A stretch of DNA of 64,000 bases from Cerasicoccus frondis (lineage in GTDB: Bacteria > Verrucomicrobiota > Verrucomicrobiia > Opitutales > Cerasicoccaceae): assembly GCA_031296915.1 (NCBI GenBank), contig JAVDPC010000001.1, positions 62,001 through 126,000 on the forward strand, read 5' to 3'. The position numbers were made by a program, and so were the translations under genes. Below are positions 27,354 to 36,808 of the stretch, one piece after another. The notes beneath the pieces are model-generated. The model was not told where the DNA came from, made no database searches, and saw only the letters and a list, made by a program, of their open reading frames with translations. Each line of letters starts with the position of its first letter. Position 1 is the first letter of the stretch.

Positions 27354-29210
27354 ATGCCGTCCAAAGCTAAAAAGACCGCAAAAAGCCGTAGCACTAAATC
27401 CACCAAGCCGCAGACTGCCTCCGCCACCAAGGCGAAGGTAAAAGCTGCCGCCAAGGCGCAGGAGGTTACCGATCCCGCCAAGAAGACCAAGGCGACCGGC
27501 GCCACCAAAAAATCAGACGGAACGAAGTCGCCTGAGGCCGCTGCGGAAGCCACCGCGCACCTCAACGACAAGATCCGCATCTTGATCCGCACCTCCAAGG
27601 AGCAGGGCTACCTGACGGTGCAGAACATCAACGACGCCCTTCCGGAAAGCATCAACAATCCGGAAGAGATCGAGAACGTCATCTCCATCCTCGAAAACCT
27701 CGAGATCGACATCCTCGACAACGAAGAAGTCGAAAACTACAAGGCCCGCCTTGAAGAAGAGGAAGAAGAGGAAAGCCGCCAGGCCAACCAGGACATCCTC
27801 GATGACCCGGTTCGCATGTACCTCAAGCAGATGGGCCAGGTGCCGCTGCTGACCCGCGAGCAGGAAGTCTCCATTTCCAAGCGCATCGAGAAGGCCGAGT
27901 CCAAGGCGATGGACCTGCTGTTCTCCGTTGGCCTCACGACCACTTACCAGATCGACCTCGCCAAAAAGCTCATCGACCGCGAAGAGCGTTTTGACCGCGT
28001 CGTCCTCGATAAGAAGATCGAAAGCCGAGAAGCGTATTTTAAGTCCCTGCCGCAGCTCATCGAGAAGTCCGAAGACATCGAAGCCCGTTGCGAAAAGGCC
28101 TGGGCCGACATTCAGAAGCACGACGACGAGTCCGCCAACGAAAAGCGCGCCGTCACCCGTTTCAAAAAGTACGAAGGCCAGCTCAAGCCGATCTTCAAGA
28201 AGTTCTGCTTCAAGATGAAGGTCTTCGAAGAGTTCCTGGACAACCTCTCCCCCACCCTGCGTGAGATTGAGGACCACCTCGATCACCTCGAAATTTCCAA
28301 GAAGGTCCAGCAGCGCAAGCACAAGAAGCACGACCCGGCCACCATCAAGCTGCGCCTCAACGACATCACCCAGATGTATCGTTTGGACGCCGCCGAGATG
28401 CTGGAGCTCATCCGCGACGTGCGCCGCAACATGCGTGAGGCCCACCGCGCCAAGACCGAAATGGTCGAAGCCAACCTCCGCCTCGTGATCTCGATCGCCA
28501 AGAAATACACCAACCGCGGCCTCTCTTTCCTCGACCTGATCCAGGAAGGCAACATGGGCCTCATGAAGGCGGTTGAAAAGTTCGAGTACCGCCGCGGTTA
28601 TAAGTTCTCCACTTACGCCACGTGGTGGATTCGCCAGGCGATCACCCGCTCCATTGCTGACCAAGCCCGCACGATCCGTATTCCGGTGCACATGATCGAG
28701 ACCTTGAACAAGGTCATGCAGGTGCAGAAGCAGCTCCTTCAGGAACTCGGCCACGAGCCGACCCCGGAAGAAGTCGCCGACGAAATGGACCTGCCGGTCG
28801 AGCGCGTGCAAGCGATCATGAAGATGGCCCAGCAGCCGATCTCGCTGCAAAGCCCGGTAGGTGATTCCGACGACACCAACTTCGGTGACTTCATCGAAGA
28901 CAAGGGCGCGGAAAACCCTTACGACATGACCGCCTACTCGCTTCTGCGTGAGAAGATCATGGACGTCCTCGACTCCTTGACCGAGCGCGAACGCCGCGTA
29001 CTTTCGCTCCGCTTCGGTCTCGTTGACGGCTACAGCCGCACGCTGGAAGAAGTCGGTCGCCAGTTCAAGGTCACCCGCGAACGTATCCGCCAAATCGAAG
29101 CCAAGGCCCTGCGCAAGATGCGTCACCCGACGCGTATTCGCCAGCTCCACGGCTTCTTCGAAGGCGAGATGGACACCAGCGGCCCCGGCTTCGAGCACTT
29201 CAAAAAGTAG
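27354..29210 (+). CDS. rpoD: Primary sigma factor RpoD (sigma-70)
   Basis: 618 residues. N-terminal 60 residues are Lys/Ala-rich ([20 protein letters not shown]), then region 1.1-like [23 protein letters not shown], region 1.2 [22 protein letters not shown], a long non-conserved insert, region 2 [29 protein letters not shown] and [20 protein letters not shown], region 3 [14 protein letters not shown], and region 4 [13 protein letters not shown] with [20 protein letters not shown]. All are the sequence of a group 1 housekeeping sigma factor. Codon bias is strong, as expected of an abundant protein. A strong terminator follows. Confidence 0.97.
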   Translation: MPSKAKKTAKSRSTKSTKPQTASATKAKVKAAAKAQEVTDPAKKTKATGATKKSDGTKSPEAAAEATAHLNDKIRILIRTSKEQGYLTVQNINDALPESINNPEEIENVISILENLEIDILDNEEVENYKARLEEEEEEESRQANQDILDDPVRMYLKQMGQVPLLTREQEVSISKRIEKAESKAMDLLFSVGLTTTYQIDLAKKLIDREERFDRVVLDKKIESREAYFKSLPQLIEKSEDIEARCEKAWADIQKHDDESANEKRAVTRFKKYEGQLKPIFKKFCFKMKVFEEFLDNLSPTLREIEDHLDHLEISKKVQQRKHKKHDPATIKLRLNDITQMYRLDAAEMLELIRDVRRNMREAHRAKTEMVEANLRLVISIAKKYTNRGLSFLDLIQEGNMGLMKAVEKFEYRRGYKFSTYATWWIRQAITRSIADQARTIRIPVHMIETLNKVMQVQKQLLQELGHEPTPEEVADEMDLPVERVQAIMKMAQQPISLQSPVGDSDDTNFGDFIEDKGAENPYDMTAYSLLREKIMDVLDSLTERERRVLSLRFGLVDGYSRTLEEVGRQFKVTRERIRQIEAKALRKMRHPTRIRQLHGFFEGEMDTSGPGFEHFKK

Positions 29211-29231
29211 GCAAGCTTCACCCTTTTAATC

Positions 29232-29268
29232 AAACAGCGTCGGAACCTACCGGCGCTGTTTTTGTTTT
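29232..29268 (+). terminator. Rho-independent terminator after rpoD
   Basis: Stem ACAGCGTCGG / CCGGCGCTGT (one G-U pair) with a 6-base loop, flanked by A and T runs that extend it, then TTTTTGTTTT. The T tract runs directly into the ATG of the next gene at 29269. Confidence 0.85.
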
Positions 29269-29838
29269 ATGAGCACAATGCTTACCGAGAAAGAAAAGAT
29301 GCTCGCCGGTGAACTGTATGCGCCGGCTGACCCCGAACTGGCCGCGGCAAGATTGCGCGCTCGCCAACTCTGCCACCGCTACAATCTCCTACCGCCCGAG
29401 GAGCTCAGCCAGCGCGAGGAGACCATACGCCAATTATTGGGCGCAACGGGCGAGCGCTTCAACATTGAGCCGAACTTTCGCTGCGACTACGGCAGCAACA
29501 TTTACCTGGGTGAAGATTTTTACGCCAACTTCGACCTCATCATCCTCGACGTTTGCGAAGTGCACATTGGCAAGAACTGCATGTGCGCGCCGCGCGTACA
29601 AATCCTGACGGCCACCCACCCGCTCGATCCCACCGAACGCAACAGCGGTCTCGAATTCGGCTCGCCCATCACCATTGGAGACAACTGTTGGATCGGCGCT
29701 GGCGCGATCATCAACCCGGGCGTCAAAATCGGCGATGCCGCCGTAATTGGCGCTGGGGCTGTGGTCACAAAAGACGTGCCTTCAAGGACCGTCGTTGCAG
29801 GAGTCCCGGCAAAAGTCATCCGCGCAATTACCCCTTAA
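29269..29838 (+). CDS. Sugar O-acetyltransferase, maltose/galactoside acetyltransferase family
   Basis: 189 residues. N-terminal Mac domain ([30 protein letters not shown]) and a left-handed beta helix of hexapeptide repeats: [20 protein letters not shown], catalytic histidine in [12 protein letters not shown], then [20 protein letters not shown] and [20 protein letters not shown]. This is the LacA/Maa pattern; acetyl-CoA is the donor and a free or nucleoside sugar the likely acceptor. Its start lies at the end of the rpoD terminator T tract, so there is no room for its own leader unless transcription reads through or starts inside rpoD; an alternative ATG is at 29278. Confidence 0.88.
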   Translation: MSTMLTEKEKMLAGELYAPADPELAAARLRARQLCHRYNLLPPEELSQREETIRQLLGATGERFNIEPNFRCDYGSNIYLGEDFYANFDLIILDVCEVHIGKNCMCAPRVQILTATHPLDPTERNSGLEFGSPITIGDNCWIGAGAIINPGVKIGDAAVIGAGAVVTKDVPSRTVVAGVPAKVIRAITP

Positions 29839-29844
29839 CTCGAA

Positions 29845-30921
29845 CTACCGACCAGTTCTTTTCACGAACGGCTTTTTAAGCTCCCACCAATGATACTTGG
29901 CCAAGCGAACCGCATCCGGCCAAGTGTGCCGCAAACGAGTCCCCAAGCTCATGTTCACGCCAGCCTGCTTGGCGAAATGTCGATACACGTCATTGCCCAC
30001 TACGTCCTGAAAACGCTGCTGCCCAGCAGCGACCAAATGTCCGTCAGTCTCCGTGTTGGCGATGAAGCGGTAGAGCGGTCCTTGCGAAAAGTATGATGGC
30101 GACGGACGCCGACGCCCCGCCCAATGAATGAATGCATGCTCGCAGCGTCGAGCGAGCACGGCATCGAGGTCGATTTGCGCATCGAAGTCGCCTGACCATA
30201 AGTCGCCGCCTTCCTTGCCCAGCGGATGCAAAGCAATGTTGAATTTATCCACGTAGTAGTTCAGCCGCCCCTGATCGGCATAGAAGACATCGTTCGCGCG
30301 CCAGGCGTATTCTTTGCCCAGCACTTCGCGGTAATAACGCACCTCGGCCTCATATTGCTCGCGCAGCATCTTTTCGGTAATCGCGGCTTTCGAAGCGGCG
30401 AAAATACCGGCGTTGAACGGACTGCGCGCGTAAGGGTCGTAGCTTGGATCAAAGTCCATCGCCTGCTCAGGGTTGCCCATCCCGCGCGCCACCCAAGCTC
30501 GCCAATCCGCATGGCGCGGGTCTCCGGGATTAGCCATAACCGCCTGCCATTCAGCGACGTCATAGTAAAGATTCGCGAACAGAAATTTCTCGTCGCTAGC
30601 GGCGCGCAGCCGTTCCCAGAAAGGCTCCAAAGGTTTCAAACAGAGGATGTCGGCATCCAGGTAAAGGAACCGCTCAAAGGGCCCGGCGAAAGCCCAGAAC
30701 TTCTTATCGATCGCCCGCAGCTCGCTCCAAAAGCCGCCTGGTTCCTCCATGATCGGAACGTCGCCAAAGGGCGATTGCCTGCGGACAAAGCCATCCCCCG
30801 GAATGATCTGGATGGGCGTTCCCGGGCTAAAGTAACGCAGGCTTTCGATGAGCGCCTGCGCCATATAAAAATCACCCGGATAAGTGAGGATGTAGATGCC
30901 GATGTCGTGCTCTGCTTTCAC
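29845..30921 (-). CDS. Glycosyltransferase-like protein (GT-A type, DxD motif)
   Basis: 358 residues from a GTG at 30921 (VKAEHDIGIYILTYPGDFYMAQAL). Core features are IPGDGFVRRQ, ERFLYLDADILCLKPLEPFWE with a DAD metal-binding motif, PFNAGIFAASKAAITEKML and a C-terminal FIHWAGRRRPSP, all as in GT8/GT-A fold sugar transferases that act on nucleotide sugars. The open frame extends back to 31215 through the mdh terminator, which is certainly artefact. There is no ATG near the GTG; ATG within the frame (MAQAL) would cut the first beta strand. Acceptor unknown. Confidence 0.75.
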   Translation of the reverse strand: MKAEHDIGIYILTYPGDFYMAQALIESLRYFSPGTPIQIIPGDGFVRRQSPFGDVPIMEEPGGFWSELRAIDKKFWAFAGPFERFLYLDADILCLKPLEPFWERLRAASDEKFLFANLYYDVAEWQAVMANPGDPRHADWRAWVARGMGNPEQAMDFDPSYDPYARSPFNAGIFAASKAAITEKMLREQYEAEVRYYREVLGKEYAWRANDVFYADQGRLNYYVDKFNIALHPLGKEGGDLWSGDFDAQIDLDAVLARRCEHAFIHWAGRRRPSPSYFSQGPLYRFIANTETDGHLVAAGQQRFQDVVGNDVYRHFAKQAGVNMSLGTRLRHTWPDAVRLAKYHWWELKKPFVKRTGR

Positions 30922-30966
30922 GCTGATCAGGTTCTTGGTATGCCACGGAGGATGGGATTTGGCGAA

Positions 30967-30998
30967 ACAAAAAAGCCCGACCGCATTGGCCGGGCTTT
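30967..30998 (-). terminator. Rho-independent terminator after mdh
   Basis: Read on the minus strand: AAAGCCCG / CGGGCTTT arms (8 bp, with an inner CC/GG pairing) followed by TTTTTTGTTT. It lies 20 bases after the mdh stop. Confidence 0.88.
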
Positions 30999-31018
30999 GT
31001 CTTGCAAAGTTGTTTTGC

Positions 31019-32008
31019 TTAGCCTTGGAGACCGGCCAACGCCATTTCGCGTTCGTCGAGCAGTTCCTGGTTGGACTTGGCGATCTGCTCCTTGGCGTAT
31101 TCGTTGAGCTGGATGCCCTTAACGACTTCCCACTTCGAGCCGTCGCTCTTGATCGGCAACGAGGTGATGATGCCTTCCGGCACGCCGTATTCGCCGCTGG
31201 AAAGCACGCAAACACTGTGAAAATCGCCCGGCGCAGTCGGCGTAGTCAAGCTAACCACAGTGTCGACCACGGCATTCGCAGCGGAAGCAGCGGAGGAAGC
31301 GCCACGAGCAGCGATGATCTCGGCGCCGCGTTTGCCGACCTTCGGCACGAAGGTTTCCTTGAGCCAGGCTTCGTCGGTGATGACTTCCGTGACGGGCTTG
31401 CCCCCGATCTTGGCATTGTAAAAGTCCGGGAACATCGTCGGCGAGTGGTTGCCCCAAATCGCAAGGTTGGAAATTTCCTTCACCTGAACGCCAGCCTTTT
31501 GCGCAAGCTGTGTCATGGCGCGGTTTTCGTCCAGGCGAGTCATTGCGAACCAGCGGTCAGCCGGGATCTTCGGCGCGTGCTTTTGGGCGATCAGGCAATT
31601 GGTGTTGCAGGGGTTGCCCACAACGACGATGCGCACGTCGTCCGCTGCATTGTCGTTGATTGCCTTACCCTGGCCAACGAAGATTTTGCCGTTGATGCCG
31701 AGCAAGTCAGCGCGCTCCATGCCTTGCTTGCGCGGCACCGAGCCAACGAGCAGCGCCCAGTTTACATCCTTGAAGCCAACGTTCAGGTCCGAGGTCTGCA
31801 CGATCTCGGTGAGCAGCGGGAAGGCGCAGTCATCCAGTTCCATGGCGACGCCGCGGAGGGCGTTCATGCCGGGTTCGATCTCAATGAGGTTTAGCGCGAC
31901 GGGCTGGTCCGGGCCAAACATTTGGCCGGATGCGATACGGAATAGGAGTGCATAGCCGATGTTGCCGGCTGCGCCCGTTACGGCGACACGGATGGGTTTC
32001 TTGCTCAT
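31019..32008 (-). CDS. mdh: Malate dehydrogenase
   Basis: NAD-linked oxidation of malate to oxaloacetate. 329 residues. Rossmann motif [21 protein letters not shown], substrate loop [18 protein letters not shown] with the three arginine/lysine contacts, [10 protein letters not shown], catalytic [15 protein letters not shown] with the active-site histidine, and [15 protein letters not shown]. The TGAAGQIG-type opening and the 329-residue length place it in the cytosolic-like MDH group. The ATG at 32008 (MSKKPIRV) is used; the upstream frame adds a non-conserved 16 residues. Oxaloacetate from this enzyme is the substrate of the PEPCK-like protein at 12.9 kb. Confidence 0.95.
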   Translation of the reverse strand: MSKKPIRVAVTGAAGNIGYALLFRIASGQMFGPDQPVALNLIEIEPGMNALRGVAMELDDCAFPLLTEIVQTSDLNVGFKDVNWALLVGSVPRKQGMERADLLGINGKIFVGQGKAINDNAADDVRIVVVGNPCNTNCLIAQKHAPKIPADRWFAMTRLDENRAMTQLAQKAGVQVKEISNLAIWGNHSPTMFPDFYNAKIGGKPVTEVITDEAWLKETFVPKVGKRGAEIIAARGASSAASAANAVVDTVVSLTTPTAPGDFHSVCVLSSGEYGVPEGIITSLPIKSDGSKWEVVKGIQLNEYAKEQIAKSNQELLDEREMALAGLQG

Positions 32009-32293
32009 GCTTTTAGTGCGATAAGGGTTGTTTTTATAGAGAACGTAAGCGCTCATAGCCGAGATCGGGTTGAGAGGTTTTGAAAGAATATGAGAGATTT
32101 CATTCTAGCATGTCAATAACCCACCTCGAGCGAATGAGCATTAATGCCGCTAATTGGGCCCGACGGAAAGCAGAAACTCTGATGCGCTGGCCATATTAGC
32201 AAAAACGTCACTCGCCAACAGCGATAGTAATCCGAGGAAGCCGATTCCACGATTGCGTTGTCAGTAAGGCTGCATACACCTTAACTTAAAACC

Positions 32294-33787
32294 ATGAACC
32301 GTTCTCTCCTTCTCGTCATTTGCGATTTCCTGCTGCTCAGCTTGCTGGCGCTGGCGCGCTTTGACGAGCCTGCGGACCAGACAGCGACCGAGGCCGAGCA
32401 GACGATTGAGCAGGACGCCGTGGCGAATCAAGACCTCATCGATGTCTTGAAAATGTCCCTCGACGCCGAGCAGGTGAACCGTGATGAGCTTTCCACGGAG
32501 CTGGCGGAAACCCAGGAGCAGCTTGAAGCCCGCGCCAAAGCGCTTGCCGAGCGTGAGGCCAAGCTCGAAGAAACTCAGCAGACCGCTGAGCAACTCGCCG
32601 CAGAAAAAGCGCGACTCGAAAAACAGCGCGAGGAGCTTGCCGCTCAAAACGCCACCGCCGAAGCGGAAAGAGCCAAGCTCGCCGAACAAAGTAAACTCGC
32701 CCAGGAAAAGCTCGCCGCCGCCGAGCAAGATCGGGTTGAGCTGGCCAAGACTTTGGCCGAAGTCAAAGAAACCGCCGCGACTTCAACTGAGCGCCTGCGT
32801 TCGCTGCAATCCGAACTGGAGCAAAAGGCGACGTTGGCCGCAGAGCTCGCCGCAGAGCGCGAGCGGCTTGCCTCGGAGGTCAAAACCGCTGAGCTGGAAA
32901 AGCAGACTTTGACCACAGAACTGGAAGTGACCAAGGCAGAGGCGCGGACCAAGGCAGAGCAACTCGCCCTCGCCCAGCGCGATATCGAGATTACCCGGCA
33001 GGAAAAGCAATCGCTCCAGGAAACAACGCAAACGCTGGCGCAAGGCGTGGGCCAATTGGCTGAGTCGACTGACCAAATTCGCGAGGAAGTGAAGCGCGCG
33101 CAACCGCTGTCAATGAACACCATTTTTGACCGTTATCAGAAGAACCGTATCAACATTCAGTTCGACGCCACCGAATCAGGGGTCTTTGGCGCGACCTCGG
33201 AAAAATACACACTCGACACTATCCTGATTCGCGACGGGGCCAATATTTACGCCCTGATACCGGCCAACAAAACACCCTTCACCAAGAGCGGGCTCAAAGC
33301 GGTGACAGGTACGATTCGCTTTGGCGGCAAAGTTGGCCGCTTTGAAACCCTGAATGCCCTAGCCGCCGATCCGCGCATCCTCGCCCTACGATTGCCGGGA
33401 AATTTCCCCGAGACATGGGGGGTCACTGCCTTCAATTTAGCCAAGGAACCGCTGAAATTTCCGCAGGCAGTTCTTGTCAGCAACCAGGGAAAATACGGCG
33501 AGGTCGGCTTTAAGGTCGTCCCCGACCACCCAGAGTATCTGGACATGGATACGTCGATTTTCAGTGAGCTGTTTGGCGAGTTCAACCCCCGCGAAGGAGA
33601 CCTCGTGTTCTCGCAAACCGGGGATGTCATCGGCGCGATGGTTAATCGCCAATACGCCGTCATCGCGCCAACGGCCAGTACGACGACAAAAGTCACGCTG
33701 GGTTCGAAATTTTCGGAGACAGATTACCGCGCCTACCAGCAGCGCATACAAGCCAATGCCTCCACCCTCCCCCCGGGCCTGCGCTGA
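32294..33787 (+). CDS. Membrane-anchored coiled-coil protein with unknown C-terminal domain
   Basis: 497 residues. One N-terminal membrane helix or uncleaved signal (RSLLLVICDFLLLSLLALA), then a long Glu/Ala/Lys/Gln-rich coiled coil from about residue 45 to 270 (runs such as EREAKLEETQQTAEQLAAEK), and a 220-residue globular C-terminal domain with YTLDTILIRDGANIYALI, VGRFETLNALAADPRILAL and GDLVFSQTGDVIGAMVN. The last motif resembles the G-D-x-G-x-P-like loops of trypsin-fold proteins, but no catalytic triad can be assigned, so I leave the fold open. Topology suggests a periplasmic or envelope-spanning tether. No recognised family. Confidence 0.65.
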   Translation: MNRSLLLVICDFLLLSLLALARFDEPADQTATEAEQTIEQDAVANQDLIDVLKMSLDAEQVNRDELSTELAETQEQLEARAKALAEREAKLEETQQTAEQLAAEKARLEKQREELAAQNATAEAERAKLAEQSKLAQEKLAAAEQDRVELAKTLAEVKETAATSTERLRSLQSELEQKATLAAELAAERERLASEVKTAELEKQTLTTELEVTKAEARTKAEQLALAQRDIEITRQEKQSLQETTQTLAQGVGQLAESTDQIREEVKRAQPLSMNTIFDRYQKNRINIQFDATESGVFGATSEKYTLDTILIRDGANIYALIPANKTPFTKSGLKAVTGTIRFGGKVGRFETLNALAADPRILALRLPGNFPETWGVTAFNLAKEPLKFPQAVLVSNQGKYGEVGFKVVPDHPEYLDMDTSIFSELFGEFNPREGDLVFSQTGDVIGAMVNRQYAVIAPTASTTTKVTLGSKFSETDYRAYQQRIQANASTLPPGLR

Positions 33788-33859
33788 CGCGTCTCGGCGA
33801 GCGGACACTTCTTCGATTTCCGGCCTTGAATTGGCGCGCGGCTAGCTTAGTCTTCGGGC

Positions 33860-34810
33860 ATGTCGCGAGAGATGGACCCATTGGAACGCTATTACGGAAG
33901 CTTGTTGGGTTTGGCGATTGGCGACGCCATGGGCGCCCCAGTAGAAGGTCTTGCCCCCGGCATGTTCCCCCCGGTTTCGAATTTCGCCGCTGGCGGTTTT
34001 CATAAAATCGAACCCGGCGAATGGACCGATGACACCGCACTGGCGATGTGCCTGGCCGAAAGCCTTGTCGCCAAAGGCGGGTTTGACGCGCCTGACGCCA
34101 TGGACCGCATTCGGCAATGGTGGCGCGCCGGTTACTGGAGCTGCCGCGAAGCCGCTTTCGGCATTGGCTCCACGACCAAGGCCGCAATTGAATATTACGA
34201 AGCTGAGGGAGCGCCCTTTGCCGGATTGTCCAGCGAAGGCAGTTCCAGCAACGGCTCACTGATGCGACTGGCGCCGGTACCGTTGTTTTACGCCGAAACA
34301 CCGAGGGAAGCCTTGGAATTTGCCGGGGAAAGTAGCCGCCTGACCCATGCGACTCGCCTTTGCATCGACGCATGCCGTTATTTTGCCGCATTGATCGTTG
34401 GCGCTGTCCACGGTGTGGACAAGGAAGAGCTTCTCCTGCCGGGCTACGCGCCAGTGCGTGGCGTTTGGCTCTGCCAGCCGCTGACGGGCGAAATAGAAAC
34501 CGTGGCGCGCGGATCTTATTGGGAAAAGGCCCCCCCCGCCATTCGTGGCCGAGGAGATGTCGTTTCCTGCCTGGAAGCCGCCTTGTGGGCTTTCGCCAGC
34601 ACAGACAATTTTGCCGACGGCGTTCTGGCAGCGGTTAATCTGGGTGAAGACGCCGACACCACCGCCGCCGTTTACGGCCAGCTCGCCGGAGCATATTATG
34701 GCATCAGCGGCATACCGGACCAATGGCGCGACGCCATTCTCTATCGCAAGAAGATACTGCGTCTGGCTGAGCGTCTCTACCTGACCTCCAGGGAACTTGC
34801 GGGCAAGTAA
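33860..34810 (+). CDS. ADP-ribosylglycohydrolase family protein
   Basis: 316 residues. Family hallmarks of the ARH fold with two magnesium ions: GLAIGDAMGAPVEGL, EWTDDTALAMCLAESL (first metal acids, TDDT), GSSSNGSLMRLAPVPLFY, ALWAFASTDNFADGVLAAVN and NLGEDADTTAAVYGQLAGAYYG (second metal acids, GxDxDT). Predicted to remove ADP-ribose from arginine or a related target, or to be a DraG/tri-ADP-ribose type hydrolase. Start ATG at 33860; MDPLERYYG at 33872 is an alternative. No ADP-ribosyltransferase gene is near. Confidence 0.92.
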   Translation: MSREMDPLERYYGSLLGLAIGDAMGAPVEGLAPGMFPPVSNFAAGGFHKIEPGEWTDDTALAMCLAESLVAKGGFDAPDAMDRIRQWWRAGYWSCREAAFGIGSTTKAAIEYYEAEGAPFAGLSSEGSSSNGSLMRLAPVPLFYAETPREALEFAGESSRLTHATRLCIDACRYFAALIVGAVHGVDKEELLLPGYAPVRGVWLCQPLTGEIETVARGSYWEKAPPAIRGRGDVVSCLEAALWAFASTDNFADGVLAAVNLGEDADTTAAVYGQLAGAYYGISGIPDQWRDAILYRKKILRLAERLYLTSRELAGK

Positions 34811-34886
34811 ATGCGGGCTCCGACGCAATACGCCGAAGCCCGCCAACTCAGTATCCGATAGATGATCAATTCTCTGACCAAAATGT

Positions 34887-35160
34887 CTAGAGCACTTTTC
34901 ATCTAGATTGGCCGAGTCAGGTGGGGTAGAGATTGGATGCAGCGCAAGGCGGCTTTGATTGAGCGGGCTGGAAGCCCGTGATTGAAATGCCAACGCCGCG
35001 AACTTCCAATCTGGCCCCAAGCCCAAAACCGAGTGCTTTTCCGCGCCAGCGTTGTTGGCTTTTCGCTCACAGGCTTCCAGCCTGTGACGCTCAAGCCGCC
35101 TTGCTGGACACGAAAAATCACTGCGGCCTGATCGGCCTATCTAGATGACAAGTGCTCTAG
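34887..35160. repeat. 274-bp foldback element with 28-bp terminal inverted repeats
   Basis: Left end 34887-34914 and right end 35133-35160 are inverted copies matching at 26 of 28 positions (CTAGAGCACTT.TCATCTAG core). Inside, a further long imperfect inverted repeat pairs CAAGGCGGCTT...GGCTGGAAGCC with GGCTTCCAGCC...AAGCCGCCTTG, so almost the whole element can fold into one hairpin. Two small palindromes, CGGGCT-GGA-AGCCCG and TCACAGGCT-TCC-AGCCTGTGA, sit in the two arms. No open frame. This looks like a MITE or large REP-like element. Its right end supplies the TAG stop codon of the neighbouring minus-strand gene. Confidence 0.8.
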
Positions 35161-35699
35161 GCCGCGCCAATAACCTCCATTCGCACGCCTGAGAGGTCAT
35201 AATGCCGACGTTCGACGAAATCCGTGACATCATCCAGCTGTTTGCGGACGTCCTCCAAATCGCTTTTCATGACGGCGAATTCGCGCATCGATGCAATGTC
35301 CTGCTGCATGCGTTGAATGCTTTCAATGATCGAGGCGTAATGCGCTTCACAAGCTGTTATGCGTCGCTCCAGCTCCTGACTGGCGGTTGGGCTATTATTG
35401 GTTTTGGCTGGCGGCGTGGGTGGTTTCGGTGCGCGAAAGAAGCTCGTGTGGCCTTTTGACGGCATCGCTGGGCCACTGCGTTGGGCGATTTTACGCCATT
35501 TGGAAACGGGCTCATCCGGCTCATCTGCATGGCGGATGCAGTAAACGGCATCGTGGTCCCATTTCACCGACTCCTCGATTAAAGATAAGGACATGGGGCG
35601 TTGAATCACTTGGCCATCTCGGGCCAATCGCCAACAATCTCGCCGATTATGAAACTCCATTTCCCGGCGTAAAGAAGACAGGGTGACATACTTTTGCAT
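35157..35699 (-). CDS. Hypothetical protein with C-terminal coiled coil
   Basis: 180 residues from MQKYVTLSSLRREMEFHNRR. N-terminal half contains WRLARDGQVIQRPMSL and VKWDHDAVYCIRHADEPDEP; then a proline-rich linker PKPPTPPAKT and a coiled coil (about 115-165, QELERRITACEAHYASIIES). The stop codon TAG is contributed by the end of the foldback repeat element, so the original C terminus may have been different. No family recognised; no neighbour gives a functional clue. Confidence 0.5.
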   Translation of the reverse strand: MQKYVTLSSLRREMEFHNRRDCWRLARDGQVIQRPMSLSLIEESVKWDHDAVYCIRHADEPDEPVSKWRKIAQRSGPAMPSKGHTSFFRAPKPPTPPAKTNNSPTASQELERRITACEAHYASIIESIQRMQQDIASMREFAVMKSDLEDVRKQLDDVTDFVERRHYDLSGVRMEVIGAA

Positions 35700-35787
35700 A
35701 GTAAAGGTATGACGCCTTTCCAGACAAAATATTCCCACTAAATAGTGGAATGCCCCCAACTATTTCATCAGGAAAACGACCTTACTC

Positions 35788-36690
35788 TTATCTTTTGCCC
35801 AGATGATCACCCATGCGCGCGTAAAGTTCGCGTCCTGCAGCCGTGTGTTCGATCAAGTCCGCATCAAGGGCGACGGCTCCGGGCTCAAAAAGCGTGATCG
35901 TGCTTGATCCGCCAAAAGCGAAGTAGCCCTTCTCCCCCCCCTTTTCGGTCCACTGGCCAGATACGTGGGTTTGCTGGATCGTGCCCACACAGGTGGCGCC
36001 GACTTCAATCAGCGCCATATCGCCAAAGCTATCGCTGTGGTGGATGGTCACCACGCGCTTGTTAGTCCAAAAGATATCGATGCGCTGGCGCAGCGCGACC
36101 GGATTGACCGAATACAACGGTCCGCAAATCTCGCGTGGGGTTTCACGCGGGGTCCCCGGGACGCCGGCGGCGGGAAAATGAAAGCGGTGGTAATCCGTGG
36201 GGCAAAGGCGGGAAAGCACCAATGCTCCCCCCCGAAACTGCTGCCCCAGCGATGCGCTACCCAGCAAGGCATTGAGATCGAAGCTTTGCCCCTTCACAAA
36301 TACCTGATCGATCTGCGATGAATCCTGCCAACCCAAATGCCGACCATCAGCGGGAAAAACCACGCTTTCGGGATCAACATCAATGGGCCGCGCCTCGGGC
36401 TTGAGCTGACGCGTAAAGAAATCATTGAAGCACTCAAAGTAGTCCGGCGGGCGCAGAAACTCGGCGATATCCAGACCATACTCCTGAATGAACGGCACAA
36501 CTTTGGCGGTGCTCGCCTTGCGCCCCATTTTCCAGCCGTACCATCGGGAAAAGAGCGCGCGCTTGGCGGCAAGTTCGACGGTTAATTTCCCCAGCGGAGT
36601 GCCGTAGGCCCAAGCCAGCCAGGCCTCGCCAAAAACCTGCTCGGTCTCAATTTCTCCAGTGTAGCGATTGTAAAATTCAATGGGTTCCAT
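35788..36690 (-). CDS. psd: Phosphatidylserine decarboxylase, class II
   Basis: Pyruvoyl enzyme that makes phosphatidylethanolamine from phosphatidylserine. 300 residues. YFECFNDFFTRQLKPEARPI, VVFPADGRHLGW, SRLCPTDYHRFHFPAAG and KGYFAFGGSSTITLFEPG are the family blocks; the last is the self-cleavage site, GGSS here where GGST or LGST is usual, cleaving before serine. The ATG at 36690 is used; a TTG nine bases earlier is the alternative. Membrane associated. An 8-base C run (35934-35941) lies within the gene in frame. Confidence 0.92.
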   Translation of the reverse strand: MEPIEFYNRYTGEIETEQVFGEAWLAWAYGTPLGKLTVELAAKRALFSRWYGWKMGRKASTAKVVPFIQEYGLDIAEFLRPPDYFECFNDFFTRQLKPEARPIDVDPESVVFPADGRHLGWQDSSQIDQVFVKGQSFDLNALLGSASLGQQFRGGALVLSRLCPTDYHRFHFPAAGVPGTPRETPREICGPLYSVNPVALRQRIDIFWTNKRVVTIHHSDSFGDMALIEVGATCVGTIQQTHVSGQWTEKGGEKGYFAFGGSSTITLFEPGAVALDADLIEHTAAGRELYARMGDHLGKR

Positions 36691-36709
36691 GCCGCGCAAA
36701 CAATCATGC

Positions 36710-36808
36710 CTACGGCCTCCGCATCAGGAAATCAACCACGATCGGAAAATGATCCGAACCGGTAGCGTTAGGCAATGCTCTCCCTATCACCTCCCAGCCT
36801 AAAAAGGC
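36710..36808 (-). pseudogene. C-terminal remnant of an endonuclease/exonuclease/phosphatase gene
   Basis: In one minus-strand frame ending at TAG (36712-36710) the bases encode GWEVIGRALPNATGSDHFPI then VVDFLMRRP. The GSDHFPIVVDF string is the C-terminal catalytic block (SDH-x-P) of the endonuclease/exonuclease/phosphatase superfamily. There is no upstream part: the frame runs into the 3' end of the exoD-like gene in a different register. So only the tail survives, probably after a deletion. Confidence 0.55.

Noticed and set aside
27513..29198. 561-residue minus-strand open frame opposite rpoD
   Set aside because: Antisense shadow; composition (V, L, E, D rich without motifs) mirrors rpoD codon bias.
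30922..31215. N-terminal extension of the glycosyltransferase frame into mdh
   Set aside because: It would read through the mdh terminator and the end of mdh; low-complexity S/R/P sequence with no family similarity.
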